A program made the position numbers and the translations under genes. Of a stretch of DNA of 64,000 nt, positions 27,729-38,557 are shown one piece after another. Every line of letters starts with the position of its first letter. Within the stretch, counting starts at the first letter, position 1. The stretch is from assembly GCA_003543135.1 (NCBI GenBank), contig DPJG01000032.1, positions 124,001-188,000 on the forward strand, read 5' to 3'. Below the pieces are notes generated by a model that made no database searches, was not told where the DNA came from, and saw nothing but the letters and a program-made list of their open reading frames with translations. Source of the DNA: Rheinheimera sp. (GTDB lineage: Bacteria; Pseudomonadota; Gammaproteobacteria; Enterobacterales; Alteromonadaceae).

Positions 27729-28067
27729 ATGTACGAAATTGTAATTGTATTATACGTGATAGTTTCGCTGGCAATTATCGGGCTGGTATTGATCCAGCAC
27801 GGTAAAGGTGCAGATATGGGCGCTTCTTTTGGTGCCGGTGCTTCAGCTACTATTTTTGGTTCTTCCGGTACAGGTAACTTTTTGACAAAATCGACTTCAG
27901 TACTCGCTGTAGTGTTTTTTGCATTGAGTCTGGTATTAGGCAACTTTAATACCAGCCATATCGAGAAAAATTCTGAATTTGAAAATCTGACAGCTCCTGT
28001 TGTTGAAAAAGTACCAGCTGCTGAAGAAAAGAAAGATACAACTAAAGATATTCCGGTTGGTAACTAA
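27729..28067 (+). CDS. secG: Protein-export translocase subunit SecG
   Basis: 112 aa. Small inner-membrane partner of SecYE that eases preprotein translocation. Two membrane helices: about 2-22 (IVIVLYVIVSLAIIGLVLIQ) and about 55-73 (SVLAVVFFALSLVLGNF), joined by the conserved glycine-rich HGKGADMGASFGAGASATIFG. The acidic/lysine-rich tail (about 80-112) is variable in the family. ATG 27729 is the family start; the frame continues upstream into tpiA, but that is not used. tRNA-Leu follows 33 bp downstream with no room for a clear promoter, so it is likely co-transcribed. Confidence 0.95.
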   Translation: MYEIVIVLYVIVSLAIIGLVLIQHGKGADMGASFGAGASATIFGSSGTGNFLTKSTSVLAVVFFALSLVLGNFNTSHIEKNSEFENLTAPVVEKVPAAEEKKDTTKDIPVGN

Positions 28068-28100
28068 GTTAGTAACCACTGCCACGCAGTAAAATTTTTA

Positions 28101-28184
28101 GCCGAGATGGTGAAATTGGTATACACGCTACCTTGAGGTGGTAGTGCCCTAGGCATGCGGGTTCGAGTCCCGCTCTCGGCACCA
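28101..28184 (+). tRNA. leuU: tRNA-Leu (GAG anticodon)
   Basis: Acceptor arm GCCGAGA / TCTCGGC, discriminator A and an encoded CCA end. D loop with AAATTGGTATAC; anticodon loop CTTGAGG giving GAG; class II long variable arm GTGCCCTAGGCAT; T arm GCGGGTTCGAGTCCCGC. It closely matches E. coli leuU and sits after secG, as there. Confidence 0.97.
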
Positions 28185-28279
28185 TTCTTTCAACTGTTCC
28201 ACTTGTAGTTTTCCCAATAGCAGCGATTTAAAACACTGCTGCAAAAAGCAAACTAAGTCAGTGACAGTTAAAACAAATC

Positions 28280-28308
28280 TTGCGATACAGTGTTCAGCAC
28301 TATATAAT
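28280..28308 (+). promoter_or_regulatory. Promoter of tRNA-fMet
   Basis: TTGCGA at 28280-28285, 17-bp spacer, TATAAT at 28303-28308, 16 bp before the mature tRNA 5' end. A near-consensus stable-RNA promoter. Confidence 0.8.
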
Positions 28309-28324
28309 GCACGCCAGTTACGGA

Positions 28325-28401
<77 letters not shown>

Positions 28402-28542
28402 ACTTTTGCAAATCTTGTTTTGAAGTGCTTCAGACGCACAATAATGACAAAACAGTTTGCTGCACCGACGAGAAGTTAGTGCAAGATGTTTATCAGATGA
28501 CCGCAACTTATGGCTTAACTTCGATAAACAGACCAGATTTAT

Positions 28543-28570
28543 AAACAAGATTGGCGATATCTTGTTTTTT
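28543..28570 (+). terminator. Terminator between tRNA-fMet and rimP (first)
   Basis: AAACAAGAT / ATCTTGTTT, 9-bp stem, 7-nt loop, T run to 28570. Confidence 0.8.
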
Positions 28571-28582
28571 CGGATTTAACTT

Positions 28583-28607
28583 CGCCCCGTTCTTCGGGGC
28601 GTTTTTA
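28583..28607 (+). terminator. Terminator between tRNA-fMet and rimP (second)
   Basis: CGCCCCG-TTCTT-CGGGGCG followed by TTTTTA; 13 bp after the first terminator. Confidence 0.85.
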
Positions 28608-28618
28608 TATCTGAAGTA

Positions 28619-28656
28619 TTGATGTACTAAAATTCTGGGCTATATGCCCTTTTTTT
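28619..28656 (+). promoter_or_regulatory. Candidate rimP promoter overlapping a third hairpin
   Basis: TTGATG at 28619-28624, 16-bp spacer, TATATG at 28641-28646. The same bases form GGGC-TATAT-GCCC followed by T7 (28637-28656), a short terminator-like hairpin just before the rimP ribosome site. Which role applies cannot be told from sequence. Confidence 0.35.
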
Positions 28657-28672
28657 ATTTCTGGAGGTCTCT

Positions 28673-29128
28673 TTGACTAAACAAGAACAGCGCTTAACCG
28701 AGCTGTTAGGTCCAACAGTAGAAGCTGCCGGCTTTGAGTTGTTGGGCTGCGAGTTCGTGCCTGCTGGGCGTCATTCCACTCTGCGGCTTTTTATTGATCA
28801 TCCGGACGGAGTGACAGTTGATCACTGTGCGCTGGTCAGTCGTGAAGTGGGCGCCATCCTTGATGTTGAAGACCCAATCCCTAACGAATACAACCTCGAA
28901 GTTTCTTCTCCTGGTCTGGACCGTCCGTTATTTACACCTGCTCATTTTGCCAAAGTTGTTGGTCAGAAAGTGGAAGTAAAACTGGCGATCCCGCAGGACG
29001 GCCGCCGTCGTTTTAAAGGACAGCTGCTGGAAATTGTCGATGACATGCTGGTAATTGAAGTGGATGGCAAACCTTATCGTTTGCTTATGGATAACGTAGA
29101 TAAAGCAAACGTAGTTCCGGTTTTTTAA
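28673..29128 (+). CDS. rimP: Ribosome maturation factor RimP
   Basis: 151 aa from a TTG start with GGAGG 5 nt upstream (28663-28667). It assists 30S assembly. N-terminal domain with LLGPTVEAAGFELLGCEFVP and LRLFIDHPDGVTVDHC; the conserved EVSSPGLDRPLFTP motif; the C-terminal SH3-like barrel ends LLMDNVDKANVVPVF. First protein gene of the rimP-nusA-infB-rbfA-truB operon; nusA follows 29 bp downstream. Confidence 0.96.
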   Translation: MTKQEQRLTELLGPTVEAAGFELLGCEFVPAGRHSTLRLFIDHPDGVTVDHCALVSREVGAILDVEDPIPNEYNLEVSSPGLDRPLFTPAHFAKVVGQKVEVKLAIPQDGRRRFKGQLLEIVDDMLVIEVDGKPYRLLMDNVDKANVVPVF

Positions 29129-29157
29129 GTTAACCGGCTCTTAGTGAGGCAGAAAAC

Positions 29158-30654
29158 ATGGCAAAAGAAATTTTATTAGTAGTTGATGCGGTCTCGAACG
29201 AAAAGTCAGTACCGCGTGAAAAGATTTTCCAGGCATTAGAATATGCACTGGCCGCCGCTACCAAAAAGAAAAATGAAAGCGACATCGAAGTTCGTGTTTC
29301 TATTGACCGTAAAACCGGCGCTTATGAGACTTTCCGGCGCTGGCTGGTGGTTGCTGATGACCATGTGATGGAGCATCCAACCCGTGAAATGACATTATCA
29401 GCAGCACAATATGACGAGCCAGGCCTGCAAATCGGCGATTATGTTGAAGAGCAAATTGAATCTGTAGTATTTGACCGTATTACCACTCAGATGGCCAAGC
29501 AGGTCATCGTGCAAAAAGTACGGGAAGCTGAACGTTCACAAGTGGTTGAAGCTTACATCGACCAGGTCGGTGAGCTGGTAACCGGTGTGGTGAAAAAAGT
29601 AAACCGCGACAGCGTTATTGTGGACTTAGGCAACAATGCTGAAGCCATGCTGGCGCGTGAAGAGATGATACCACGCGAAACTTTCCGCCCGGGTGACCGT
29701 ATCCGCGCTTTATTGTATGCAGTGAATCCGGAAGCACGTGGTGCACAGCTGTTTTTAAGCCGCACCCGCCCTGAGATGCTGATTGAACTGTTCCGTATTG
29801 AAGTACCAGAAATCGGCGAAGAAATGATTGAGATCCGTGGTGCCGCCCGCGACCCAGGCTCACGTGCCAAGATTGCCGTGAAGACCAACGACCGTCGTAT
29901 TGACCCTGTGGGTGCTTGTGTGGGTATGCGCGGTTCACGGGTACAGGCTGTTTCCGGTGAATTAGGTGGTGAGCGTGTAGACATTGTGCTGTACGACGAC
30001 AACCCGGCCCAGTTTGTGATTAATGCGATGGCTCCGGCAGAAGTGGCTTCTATCATCGTGGATGAAGAACGTCATGCAATGGATATCGCCGTTGAAGATG
30101 CCAACCTGCCAATGGCGATTGGCCGTGCCGGTCAGAACGTGCGTTTAGCCAGCCAGTTAACGGCGTGGGAGCTGAACGTGATGTCAGTGTCTGATATGAA
30201 GAAAAAGCACCAGGAAGAAAATTCCAAAGTGCTTGAGCTCTTTATGTCGTCACTGGAAATCGATGAAGACTTTGCAGGTATTCTGGTCGACGAAGGTTTC
30301 TCGTCGCTGGAAGAAATTGCTTATGTACCTGTCAGTGAATTACTGGCGATTGACGGTCTGGACGAAGACACAGTAGAAGAGCTGCGTAAACGTGCCAAGG
30401 CTGTATTGACCACTCGTGCACTGGCCAGTGAAGAATCACTGGAAGGTGCAACACCGAGTGAAGCGCTGTTGAACCTGCCAGGTTTAGAAACGCACACCGC
30501 CTACGTGCTGGCAAGCAAAGGTGTGGTGACGCTCGACGATCTGGCTGAATTAGGTGTCGATGATTTGCTCGAAATTGAAAAAATGAACGAAGAAAAAGCT
30601 GCCGCGCTGATTATGGCTGCACGCAATATTGTTTGGTTTAGTGAAGAAAACTGA
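29158..30654 (+). CDS. nusA: Transcription termination/antitermination factor NusA
   Basis: 498 aa. It binds RNA polymerase and nascent RNA, shaping pausing, termination and antitermination. N-terminal polymerase-binding domain (1-130, opening with [20 protein letters not shown]), S1 domain (about 135-200, [21 protein letters not shown]), tandem KH domains (about 230-345, [22 protein letters not shown] and [20 protein letters not shown]), and two C-terminal acidic repeats (about 350-498) of the gammaproteobacterial type. The C-terminal repeats indicate an alpha-CTD/lambda-N type NusA of E. coli length (495 aa). infB follows after 24 bp. Confidence 0.97.
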   Translation: MAKEILLVVDAVSNEKSVPREKIFQALEYALAAATKKKNESDIEVRVSIDRKTGAYETFRRWLVVADDHVMEHPTREMTLSAAQYDEPGLQIGDYVEEQIESVVFDRITTQMAKQVIVQKVREAERSQVVEAYIDQVGELVTGVVKKVNRDSVIVDLGNNAEAMLAREEMIPRETFRPGDRIRALLYAVNPEARGAQLFLSRTRPEMLIELFRIEVPEIGEEMIEIRGAARDPGSRAKIAVKTNDRRIDPVGACVGMRGSRVQAVSGELGGERVDIVLYDDNPAQFVINAMAPAEVASIIVDEERHAMDIAVEDANLPMAIGRAGQNVRLASQLTAWELNVMSVSDMKKKHQEENSKVLELFMSSLEIDEDFAGILVDEGFSSLEEIAYVPVSELLAIDGLDEDTVEELRKRAKAVLTTRALASEESLEGATPSEALLNLPGLETHTAYVLASKGVVTLDDLAELGVDDLLEIEKMNEEKAAALIMAARNIVWFSEEN

Positions 30655-30678
30655 TAGGTCAACGGAGGTAACATTGAC

Positions 30679-33351
30679 ATGGCAGAAGTAACGATTGAAA
30701 AACTAGCCAGTGATGTGGGAACGACTGTTGATCGGTTAGTCCAACAATTTGCTGATGCAGGCATCTCGAAAAAAGCCGGTCAGGTGGTTTCAGAAGACGA
30801 GAAAAAGTCTTTACTGGAGCATCTGAGCAAACAACATGGTGGTGCCAGCACTGAACCATCGCGTTTAACTTTAAAACGCAAAGAAACCACAACTCTGAGT
30901 GTCAGCGGTGGCGCAGGCCGTAACCGCGAAATTCAGGTTCAGGTATTAAAGCAAAAAACTTACGTCAAACGCCCTCTGGTGGATGACGCTGCGGCGCAGG
31001 CAGCTGAAGAAGCACGCTTAGCTGAAGAAGCTTTAAAAGCGGAAGAAGCACGTCAGGCTGCGGAAAAAGCGGCTGCAGAACGTAAAGCCAAAGAAGAAGC
31101 CGATAAAAAGGCTGAAGCTGAACGTAAAGCATTAGAAGCGAAAAAACAGGCGGAAGCCCGCGCTCAATTGCTCAAAGATGATCCGGAAGAAGCGGCCCGT
31201 CGTCAGGCTAAAGAAGATGCCAAACGTGAAGCGGACCGTATTATTGCCCAGCAAGACGCTGAACGCCTGCGTAAGCTGGAATTAGAAGCACAACGTCAGG
31301 CAGAAGAAGCCCGTAAACTGGCTGAAGAAAACGCTGAACGTTGGGCCAAAGAAGAAAAATCACCGGTTGAAATTGGTGATTACCACCTGACGTCTAACGT
31401 GTATGCCAAACAGGCAGAAGACGAAGTTGACGCGCGCGATGAGCGTGGTGGCCGTCGTCATGGCAAAAAAGCCCCTGTTGGCAAAGCCAAGAAAAAAGAT
31501 GATGACGATAAAGACGCATTTAACCGCGCCAATCGTCACAAGAAAAAGAAAACACCAACCAGCATGCAGCACGGTTTTAATAAACCAGCCCAGCCTGTTG
31601 AGCGTGAAGTAAAAATTGGTGAAACCATCACTGTGGCTGAACTTGCCGCCAAAATGGCAGTAAAAGCTTCTGAAGTGATTAAAGTGATGATGAAGATGGG
31701 CGCTATGGCGACTATCAACCAGGTGATTGATCAGGAAACTGCGGCCATTGTCTGTGAAGAAATGGGCCACAAATTTACCCTGACCAAAGAAAACGAGCTG
31801 GAAGAAGCGGTGATGTCTGACCGCGAAGGCCAGGGCGAACTGGAGCCGCGTGCACCTGTAGTGACCGTGATGGGCCACGTTGACCATGGTAAAACGTCAA
31901 CGCTGGATTACATTCGTAAAGCCAAAGTTGCTGCCGGCGAAGCTGGTGGTATTACCCAGCATATCGGTGCTTACCACGTTGAAACTGAACGCGGTATGGT
32001 GACTTTCCTCGACACCCCAGGTCACGCCGCCTTTACCTCAATGCGTGCTCGTGGTGCCAAAGCCACAGATATCGTGGTGCTGGTGGTTGCTGCCGACGAT
32101 GGCGTGATGCCACAAACCAAAGAAGCGATTCAGCACGCTAAAGCGGCTGGTGTGCCTTTAGTGGTTGCAGTGAACAAAATGGATAAACCGGATGCAGATC
32201 CGGATCGTGTTCGTAACGAATTATCCCAGTACGATGTTATTTCGGAAGAATGGGGTGGTGACACTCAATTTGTGCCAATTTCTGCCAAAACCGGTATGGG
32301 CATCGACGATTTACTCGAAGCCATTCTGAACCAGGCTGAACTTCTGGAATTAAAAGCCGTGACCCAGGGCCTGGCCCGTGGTGTGGTGATCGAGTCCCGC
32401 CTGGATAAAGGCCGTGGTCCTGTCGCTTCTATCCTGGTTCAGGAAGGTACGTTGCATCAGGGTGACATTGTACTTTGTGGTTTTGAATATGGCCGTGTTC
32501 GTGCAATGCGCGATGAAAACGGTAAAGAAGTAAAAACCGCAGGTCCTTCTATTCCGGTTGAGATTTTAGGTTTATCCGGTGTGCCACAAGCTGGTGATGA
32601 AGTCACAGTGGTGAAAGACGAGCGTAAAGCCCGTGAAGTTGCCCTGTACCGTCAAGGCAAGTTCCGTGATGTGAAACTGGCCCGTCAGCAAAAAGCCAAC
32701 CTGGAAAACATGTTTGCCAACATGACAGACGGTGATGTGTCTGAGCTGAACATCGTACTGAAAGCAGACGTACAGGGTTCAGTGGAAGCTATCAGCGAGT
32801 CACTGCAGAAACTGTCGACCGACGAAGTGAAAGTGAAGATTGTGGGCAGTGGTGTTGGTGGTATTACCGAAACCGACGTAACACTGGCTGCAGCTTCATC
32901 AGCTATCGTGATCGGCTTTAACGTTCGTGCCGACGCTTCTGCCCGTAAACTGGTGGAAGAAGAAGGTCTGGACTTACGTTATTACAGCATCATTTATGAG
33001 CTGATTGACGAAGTCAAAGCGGCGATGACAGGTATGCTGGCACCGGAGTTTAAACAGCAGATCATCGGTCTGGCTCAGGTGCGTGATGTGTTCCGCTCAC
33101 CGAAGTTTGGCGCAGTTGCCGGCTGTATGGTGACCGAAGGTGTGGTGAAACGTAACGCGCCTATCCGCGTTCTGCGTGACAACGTGGTGATCTACGAAGG
33201 TGAACTGGAATCACTGCGTCGCTTTAAAGACGACGTTGCTGAAGTCCGTAACGGTTTCGAATGTGGTATCGGTGTGAAGAACTACAACGACGTCCGCGAA
33301 GGCGACCAGATTGAGGTGTTTGAAGTGATTCAGGTTGTGCGTACACTGTAA
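30679..33351 (+). CDS. infB: Translation initiation factor IF-2
   Basis: 890 aa. GTPase that brings fMet-tRNA to the 30S and joins the subunits. An N-terminal winged domain ([16 protein letters not shown], 1-50) precedes a long charged Ala/Glu/Lys/Arg helix (about 100-225), as in E. coli IF2. The G domain has G1 GHVDHGKT (399-406), G3 DTPGH and G4 NKMD; domains II-IV follow and end with the fMet-binding C2 domain ([16 protein letters not shown]). Shorter internally started isoforms are known in E. coli; I did not find a convincing internal start here. rbfA begins 81 bp downstream. Confidence 0.97.
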   Translation: MAEVTIEKLASDVGTTVDRLVQQFADAGISKKAGQVVSEDEKKSLLEHLSKQHGGASTEPSRLTLKRKETTTLSVSGGAGRNREIQVQVLKQKTYVKRPLVDDAAAQAAEEARLAEEALKAEEARQAAEKAAAERKAKEEADKKAEAERKALEAKKQAEARAQLLKDDPEEAARRQAKEDAKREADRIIAQQDAERLRKLELEAQRQAEEARKLAEENAERWAKEEKSPVEIGDYHLTSNVYAKQAEDEVDARDERGGRRHGKKAPVGKAKKKDDDDKDAFNRANRHKKKKTPTSMQHGFNKPAQPVEREVKIGETITVAELAAKMAVKASEVIKVMMKMGAMATINQVIDQETAAIVCEEMGHKFTLTKENELEEAVMSDREGQGELEPRAPVVTVMGHVDHGKTSTLDYIRKAKVAAGEAGGITQHIGAYHVETERGMVTFLDTPGHAAFTSMRARGAKATDIVVLVVAADDGVMPQTKEAIQHAKAAGVPLVVAVNKMDKPDADPDRVRNELSQYDVISEEWGGDTQFVPISAKTGMGIDDLLEAILNQAELLELKAVTQGLARGVVIESRLDKGRGPVASILVQEGTLHQGDIVLCGFEYGRVRAMRDENGKEVKTAGPSIPVEILGLSGVPQAGDEVTVVKDERKAREVALYRQGKFRDVKLARQQKANLENMFANMTDGDVSELNIVLKADVQGSVEAISESLQKLSTDEVKVKIVGSGVGGITETDVTLAAASSAIVIGFNVRADASARKLVEEEGLDLRYYSIIYELIDEVKAAMTGMLAPEFKQQIIGLAQVRDVFRSPKFGAVAGCMVTEGVVKRNAPIRVLRDNVVIYEGELESLRRFKDDVAEVRNGFECGIGVKNYNDVREGDQIEVFEVIQVVRTL

Positions 33352-33432
33352 CGCAAGTACCTGATTAAACACTGTAAATATTAAAGCAGGGGCCGGGTGC
33401 CCCTGTTTGTTTCTATTGAAGCAGGACATTTT

Positions 33433-33861
33433 ATGGCTAAAGAGTTCAGCCGGGTTGACCGGTTATCCCAACAGATGCAGCAGGAAATTGCCGTGATACT
33501 GCAGCGCGAAATTAAAGATCCGCGCTTGCACAGCATGATCACAGTGTCAGCGGTGGACGTATCCCGCGATTTATCTCACTGCAAAATTCATGTGACTTTT
33601 TTAGGCCTGGCGCCGGAAAAAGTGCAGGAAAACCTGAATATTTTAAATGACGCTTCGGGTTTTATCCGTAGTTTAATTGCCAAGCGCATTCAGGCCCGTA
33701 TTGTGCCAACCATTCGTTTTTATTTTGATAAGTCGCTGGATGAAGGTATCCGCATGGCAAATCTGGTAGAAACTGTGCGTAAGTCGGACGAGAAAAAACG
33801 TCTGGCTGCAGGTCAGGAATTAGACACGCCAGCGGCCAAACACGCAGACGAAGAAGAATAA
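33433..33861 (+). CDS. rbfA: Ribosome-binding factor A
   Basis: 142 aa. KH-like cold-shock protein that binds the 16S 5' helix during 30S maturation. Family blocks: VDRLSQQMQQEIAVILQREIKDPRL, MITVSAVDVSRDLSHCKIHVTF, and the C-terminal VPTIRFYFDKSLDEGIRM. ATG 33433 (MAKEFSRVDR) is preferred over an upstream frame extension of 12 codons; AGGAC lies before it. The last 20 residues are a lysine/acid-rich tail. truB follows after 4 bp. Confidence 0.95.
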   Translation: MAKEFSRVDRLSQQMQQEIAVILQREIKDPRLHSMITVSAVDVSRDLSHCKIHVTFLGLAPEKVQENLNILNDASGFIRSLIAKRIQARIVPTIRFYFDKSLDEGIRMANLVETVRKSDEKKRLAAGQELDTPAAKHADEEE

Positions 33862-33865
33862 GCCA

Positions 33866-34804
33866 ATGGCACGTCGTCCCGTGAATGGCATTTTGTTACT
33901 GGATAAGCCATTAGAAGTGTCCAGTAACGGTATTTTGCAGCGCATCCGCTGGTTGTATCAGGCGGAAAAAGCCGGCCACACCGGCGCGCTGGATCCGTTA
34001 GCTTCAGGTTTATTGCCGATTTGTTTTGGTGAGGCCACCAAGTTTTGTCAGTTTTTATTGGATACCGACAAAACCTATGAAGTGACAGCCAGGTTTGGCA
34101 TTCGTACCGACACCAGCGATGCGGCCGGCGAAGTCATCAGCCAGAAGCCAATCACATTCAGCCAGAGCGAACTTGAGGCGGCTGTAGTAAAGGCGCGTGG
34201 ACCACAACTTCAGGTGCCCACCATGTATTCGGCGCTGAAATATCAGGGCCAGCCGCTGTATAAATACGCCCGTCAGGGTATTACTGTGCCGCGTGAAGCC
34301 AGACCAATTGAGATTTTTAAATTTGATTTATTGTCTTTTGATGGTCAGGATGCCCGTTTTGTCGTGCATTGCAGTAAAGGTACTTATATCCGCACTCTGA
34401 TTGACGATTTAGGCGAAACTCTAGGTTCTGGTGCTTATGTCACGGCGCTGCGCCGTATTCACGTCGGGCCTTTTAACGCCAGCCAGATGCGTACTGAAGC
34501 TGACTTAGTACCACTGAATGAGCGTCAGGACTGGGTAGGGCTGGACGCTTTGTTATTGCCGATGGATCAGGCGCTGCTTGGCCTGCCGGAGCTTAATGTA
34601 ACCCCAGCGCAGCATCAGCGCCTGGTGCATGGTCAGACAGTTGTGCTGAGCGATGCCGAAATTGATGACCTGCAAGCGACTGCGTCACTGGATGCGGTAA
34701 AACTTTACACCCAAACCGGTCAGTTTATTGGTATTGGTGCTGTGGCAGCGCAGGTGTTATCTGTACGCCGGCTGCTGAACACCAGCCAGTTTCAGCTCAG
34801 CTGA
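33866..34804 (+). CDS. truB: tRNA pseudouridine-55 synthase
   Basis: 312 aa. Makes pseudouridine 55 in the T loop of tRNAs. The catalytic Asp is D43 in GHTGALDPLASGLLPIC; the RNA-binding and substrate motifs PTMYSALKYQGQPLYKYAR and VHCSKGTYIRTLIDDLGE are intact; a PUA-like C-terminal region ends the protein. Start ATG 33866 opens with ARRPVNGILLLDKP. It closes the rimP operon before rpsO, which has its own promoter. Confidence 0.96.
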   Translation: MARRPVNGILLLDKPLEVSSNGILQRIRWLYQAEKAGHTGALDPLASGLLPICFGEATKFCQFLLDTDKTYEVTARFGIRTDTSDAAGEVISQKPITFSQSELEAAVVKARGPQLQVPTMYSALKYQGQPLYKYARQGITVPREARPIEIFKFDLLSFDGQDARFVVHCSKGTYIRTLIDDLGETLGSGAYVTALRRIHVGPFNASQMRTEADLVPLNERQDWVGLDALLLPMDQALLGLPELNVTPAQHQRLVHGQTVVLSDAEIDDLQATASLDAVKLYTQTGQFIGIGAVAAQVLSVRRLLNTSQFQLS

Positions 34805-34812
34805 AATATAAG

Positions 34813-34840
34813 TTGTAATCAATGGCGGGCATGCTAGAAT
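34813..34840 (+). promoter_or_regulatory. Promoter of rpsO
   Basis: TTGTAA at 34813-34818, 16-bp spacer, TAGAAT at 34835-34840, located between truB and rpsO as the rpsO promoter is in E. coli. Confidence 0.6.
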
Positions 34841-34912
34841 GCGCGCTGTTTTTTGGCTGTATGCTGGATTAGTGCCTGGCTGCAGCAATACTCAATAATC
34901 CTGGAGGATTTT

Positions 34913-35182
34913 ATGTCACTAACTACTGCTGAAAAAGCAAAAATTCTGGCCGATTTCGGCGTTGTTGCTAACGACACTGGCTCACCAGAAGTACAGGTAG
35001 CTCTGTTAACTGCTTCTATCAACAAACTGCAACCACACTTCGCTGACCACAAGCACGACTTCCACTCACGTCGTGGTCTGCTGCGTATGGTTTCTCAGCG
35101 TCGTAAGCTGCTGGACTATTTAAAGCGTAAAGACCAGGCTCGTTACGCTACTCTGATCGAGCGTTTAGGTCTGCGTCGTTAA
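34913..35182 (+). CDS. rpsO: 30S ribosomal protein S15
   Basis: 89 aa, usual length. Binds the 16S central domain early in 30S assembly. Recognised by [21 protein letters not shown] and [30 protein letters not shown] 34913 follows GGAGG. A leader of about 65 nt precedes it; in E. coli S15 represses its own mRNA through a leader pseudoknot, and I could not confirm an equivalent by eye. A terminator follows; pnp is next. Confidence 0.98.
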   Translation: MSLTTAEKAKILADFGVVANDTGSPEVQVALLTASINKLQPHFADHKHDFHSRRGLLRMVSQRRKLLDYLKRKDQARYATLIERLGLRR

Positions 35183-35487
35183 TCGACCGCTAAATCCGGT
35201 AAGAACAATAAAGGAGCTTCGGCTCCTTTTTTGTTGGCCAAAATTGCCGGAAACATCGTTGGCGACTGAGGATTCTTGGCTGAACTTCCCTTGAGCAATC
35301 CCATCGTGCGCGCAATGGCAAAAGGCGATAGCAAAGTGCTGATTTTTCTTAAGTGCCATGCTTTGGTGGCTATCTTTTGTCAGTGCTTACAAGCTATACT
35401 GTCTCGCGAAAAATCGACCCCAAATATAGCGCGTTTAAGGCTCAGCAGAGCCCCGGTCCACGCGCACATCAGAAAGGAAATTACCAC
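35183..35487 (+). other. rpsO-pnp intergenic region with candidate pnp leader hairpin
   Basis: It holds the rpsO terminator (35210-35232). Further on, GATAGC-AAAG (35327-35336) can pair with CTTT...GCTATC (35361-35374), a possible long stem-loop. In E. coli the pnp leader has a hairpin cut by RNase III that enables PNPase autocontrol, so this may be the equivalent. TATACT at 35395-35400 could be a -10 but lacks a good -35. Confidence 0.35.
35210..35232 (+). terminator. Rho-independent terminator of rpsO
   Basis: AAAGGAGC-TTCGG-CTCCTTTTTT: stem with a UUCG-type loop and T run. Confidence 0.9.
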
Positions 35488-37617
35488 GTGAATCCCATTG
35501 TAAAATCATTCCAGTTTGGTCAACACACTGTTACTTTAGAAACCGGCGTTATTGCCCGTCAGGCAGACGGTGCCGTGTTGGCCAGCATGGGCGACACTTC
35601 AGTTTTAGTGACAGTTGTTGGTAAAAGAGCGCCAAAACCAGGTCAGGACTTTTTCCCGTTAACAGTGAACTATCAGGAAAAAATGTATGCTGCCGGCCGT
35701 ATCCCTGGTGGTTTTTTTAAACGTGAAGGCCGTCCGACCGAAGGCGAAACATTAATCTCCCGTCTGATCGACCGTCCAATCCGCCCATTATTCCCGGAAG
35801 GTTTCACCAACGAAGTTCAGGTAATTGCCACTGTAGTGTCAGTACAACCTGAAATTCAGCCGGATATAGTTGCAATTTTGGGTACTTCTGCCGCTTTAGC
35901 TATTTCAGGCATCCCGTTCAGCGGTCCATTAGGTGCGGCCCGTGTGGGTTATATTGACGGTCAGTACGTATTAAACCCGTCAGAAACTGAATTAAAAACC
36001 AGTAAATTAGATTTAGTGGTTGCCGGTACTGCCAATGCGGTACTGATGGTGGAATCAGAAGCTGGTGTATTGTCAGAAGAAGTGATGTTAGGTGCTGTGG
36101 TATATGGCCACGACCAGATGCAAACGGCGATTAAAGCCATTGCTGAATTTGCCGCTGAAGGTGGCAAACCGGCCTGGGAATGGGTTGCTCCGGCCAAAAA
36201 CGAGCCACTGATCGCTAAAATTGAAACTTTATCTACCGCAGCTTTAGGCGAAGCTTACCGTATCACTGAAAAAGCTAAACGTTATGAGCGTATCGGTGCT
36301 ATCAAAGCTGAAGTATTTGCCCAAATTAAAGCTGAACTGGCCGAAGGCGAAAGCTTTAACGAAACTGAAGCCGGCGAAATTTTCCATAACCTGGAATCAA
36401 AAATCGTTCGTAGCCGTATCATCAAAGGTGAACCGCGTATTGATGGTCGTGACAACGAAATGATCCGCGCTTTGTCAGTGATGACTGGCCTGCTGCCACG
36501 TACCCACGGTTCTGCTTTATTCACCCGCGGTGAAACTCAGGCGCTGGTGACTTGTACTTTAGGTACAGCCCGTGATGCACAAACTGTGGATGACCTGCTG
36601 TCAGACAAAACGGATCATTTCCTGTTCCACTACAACTTCCCACCATTCTCAGTGGGCGAGACAGGTATGGTAGGTTCACCAAAACGTCGCGAAATCGGTC
36701 ATGGCCGTTTAGCAAAACGTGGTGTTGCTGCTGTAATGCCAGATTTTGAAACTTTCCCGTACACAGTGCGGATGGTATCTGAAATCACTGAATCAAACGG
36801 TTCAAGCTCAATGGCTTCAGTTTGTGGTTCTTCATTAGCCCTGATGGACGCTGGTGTACCAATCAAAGCTTCTGTTGCCGGTATCGCTATGGGTCTGGTA
36901 AAAGAAGGCGACGACTTTGTGGTGCTGTCAGACATCCTGGGTGACGAAGACCATTTAGGTGATATGGACTTTAAAGTGGCGGGTACCACAGCCGGTATCA
37001 CTGCACTGCAGATGGATATCAAGATTGAAGGTATCACCAAAGAAATCATGCAGATCGCGCTGAAACAAGCCAAAGCTGCCCGTATTCACATTCTGAATGT
37101 GATGGATCAGGCGATCAGCACGCACCGTTCAGAGCTGTCTGAGCACGCGCCACGCATTTACACCTTAAAAATCAACCCGGAGAAAATCCGTGACGTGATT
37201 GGTAAAGGTGGTGCTGTGATTCGTCAAATCACTGAAGAATCAGGCACAACGATCGAGATCGAAGATGACGGCACTGTAAAAATTGCTGCAACCAACGCTC
37301 AGGCTGCCGGCATTGCTATCGCGAAGATTGAAGCCATTACCGCTGAAATCGAAGTGGGTGCAGTGTATTCAGGTGAAGTAGTGCGTATTGTTGATTTTGG
37401 TGCCTTCGTAAACGTGTTACCAGGTAAAGATGGCCTGGTACATATTTCACAAATCTCTGACGAGCGCGTCAGCAATGTTGCTGATCACTTAGCTGTTGGC
37501 CAGAAAGTGCAGGTAAAAGTACTGGAAGTTGACAAGCAAGGCCGTGTCCGTCTGAGCATCAAAGAAGCGGGTGAAAAATCATCTGCTGAAGCTGCTCATG
37601 CTGAAGCAACAAACTAA
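35488..37617 (+). CDS. pnp: Polynucleotide phosphorylase
   Basis: About 709 aa from GTG 35488, chosen because AAAGGA lies ahead and the protein then opens (M)[19 protein letters not shown] as in the family; the frame is open for 45 more codons upstream without family similarity. A 3'-to-5' phosphorolytic exoribonuclease and degradosome part. Two RNase PH domains (first about 1-225; second about 320-555, with [16 protein letters not shown]), an alpha-helical linker, then KH ([16 protein letters not shown], about 565-610) and S1 ([26 protein letters not shown], about 630-695). nlpI begins inside the last codons. Confidence 0.97.
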   Translation: MNPIVKSFQFGQHTVTLETGVIARQADGAVLASMGDTSVLVTVVGKRAPKPGQDFFPLTVNYQEKMYAAGRIPGGFFKREGRPTEGETLISRLIDRPIRPLFPEGFTNEVQVIATVVSVQPEIQPDIVAILGTSAALAISGIPFSGPLGAARVGYIDGQYVLNPSETELKTSKLDLVVAGTANAVLMVESEAGVLSEEVMLGAVVYGHDQMQTAIKAIAEFAAEGGKPAWEWVAPAKNEPLIAKIETLSTAALGEAYRITEKAKRYERIGAIKAEVFAQIKAELAEGESFNETEAGEIFHNLESKIVRSRIIKGEPRIDGRDNEMIRALSVMTGLLPRTHGSALFTRGETQALVTCTLGTARDAQTVDDLLSDKTDHFLFHYNFPPFSVGETGMVGSPKRREIGHGRLAKRGVAAVMPDFETFPYTVRMVSEITESNGSSSMASVCGSSLALMDAGVPIKASVAGIAMGLVKEGDDFVVLSDILGDEDHLGDMDFKVAGTTAGITALQMDIKIEGITKEIMQIALKQAKAARIHILNVMDQAISTHRSELSEHAPRIYTLKINPEKIRDVIGKGGAVIRQITEESGTTIEIEDDGTVKIAATNAQAAGIAIAKIEAITAEIEVGAVYSGEVVRIVDFGAFVNVLPGKDGLVHISQISDERVSNVADHLAVGQKVQVKVLEVDKQGRVRLSIKEAGEKSSAEAAHAEATN

Positions 37618-38557
37618 GGTTAACACCTTCAGGCAAAGCAGGCTGGCACTTGCCGGTCTGCTGTCACTGCTGCTTGGCAGTGGCATTGCCGGTTGTGCCG
37701 CCACTGCGCCAGCACCTGCTGGTGTGTTGGTGGAACAACCCTTAACCCCCGAGCCGATGGAGGTGCCTTACCGCACTGAAATTGCTATAGCCCGTCTGAA
37801 CGAAATTCTGCAATCTGCCGAACTGACTGAACCACAACGCGCCCGTTTGCACTATGACCGTGGCGTGATGTACGACAGCGTTGGGTTGGCGGCTTTAGCC
37901 CGTTTTGATTTTATGCGTGCGCTCAGGCTTAAACCTGATATGGCTGATGCCTACAATTTTATCGGCATTCACCATACCTTAAACGGCGATTATGACTCTG
38001 CTTATGAAGCTTTTGACTCAGCACTGGAGCTGGAGCCGGACTATCAGTACGTCTATCTGAACCGGGCCATTGCGCTGCAGTATGACGACAAGCTGGAACT
38101 GGCGCTGCGCGACTTTAAACAGTTCCAGAGCATTCAGCCTGAAGATCCATACCGCGCTTTGTGGTTGTATCTGGCGCAGGTAGAGCAGTCAGAGCCAACA
38201 GCGCAGGCTGAACTCAGGGCCCAGTTTGTGAAGCTGGATAAAAAACAGTGGGCCAGCCAGATAGCCGCTTTTTATCTGGGTGATATCAGCGAACAACAAT
38301 TGCTGAATATTGCCAGCAGCAATGCGCTGGAGCCCAAGCAGCTGGCGGAACAACTTTGTGAGGTATATTTTTATCTGGCAAAGTGGCATGCCCTTCAGAA
38401 AAACCCAACACAAGCCATTGAATACTACAAGAAAACTTTGGCAACTAATGTGTATGAGTTTGTTGAGCATCGTTATGCCCGACTGGAAATGGCGAGATTA
38501 CGCCAGCAGGTGGTGGCCGAAGGTGCAGCTGTCGAAGATGAAGAGCATGTGCATTAA
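37598..38557 (+). CDS. nlpI: Lipoprotein NlpI (TPR adaptor)
   Basis: About 319 aa from ATG 37598, which lies inside the pnp 3' end (20-bp overlap); the frame is open back to 37571. A signal peptide ends in a lipobox GSGIAGC. TPR-like repeats follow ([60 protein letters not shown]), as in E. coli NlpI, which recruits the protease Prc to MepS and scaffolds peptidoglycan hydrolases. The pnp-nlpI order matches E. coli. No strong ribosome site is visible, so translation is probably coupled to pnp. Confidence 0.9.
   Translation: MLKQQTKVNTFRQSRLALAGLLSLLLGSGIAGCAATAPAPAGVLVEQPLTPEPMEVPYRTEIAIARLNEILQSAELTEPQRARLHYDRGVMYDSVGLAALARFDFMRALRLKPDMADAYNFIGIHHTLNGDYDSAYEAFDSALELEPDYQYVYLNRAIALQYDDKLELALRDFKQFQSIQPEDPYRALWLYLAQVEQSEPTAQAELRAQFVKLDKKQWASQIAAFYLGDISEQQLLNIASSNALEPKQLAEQLCEVYFYLAKWHALQKNPTQAIEYYKKTLATNVYEFVEHRYARLEMARLRQQVVAEGAAVEDEEHVH

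Noticed and set aside
29553..30056. A 167-codon minus-strand ORF
   Set aside because: Antisense to the nusA S1/KH region; Ser/Thr/Ile-rich shadow without any motif.
31360..31887. A 175-codon minus-strand ORF
   Set aside because: Antisense to the charged linker and G-domain start of infB; His/Phe-rich composition is what reverse-reading Lys/Glu codons yields.
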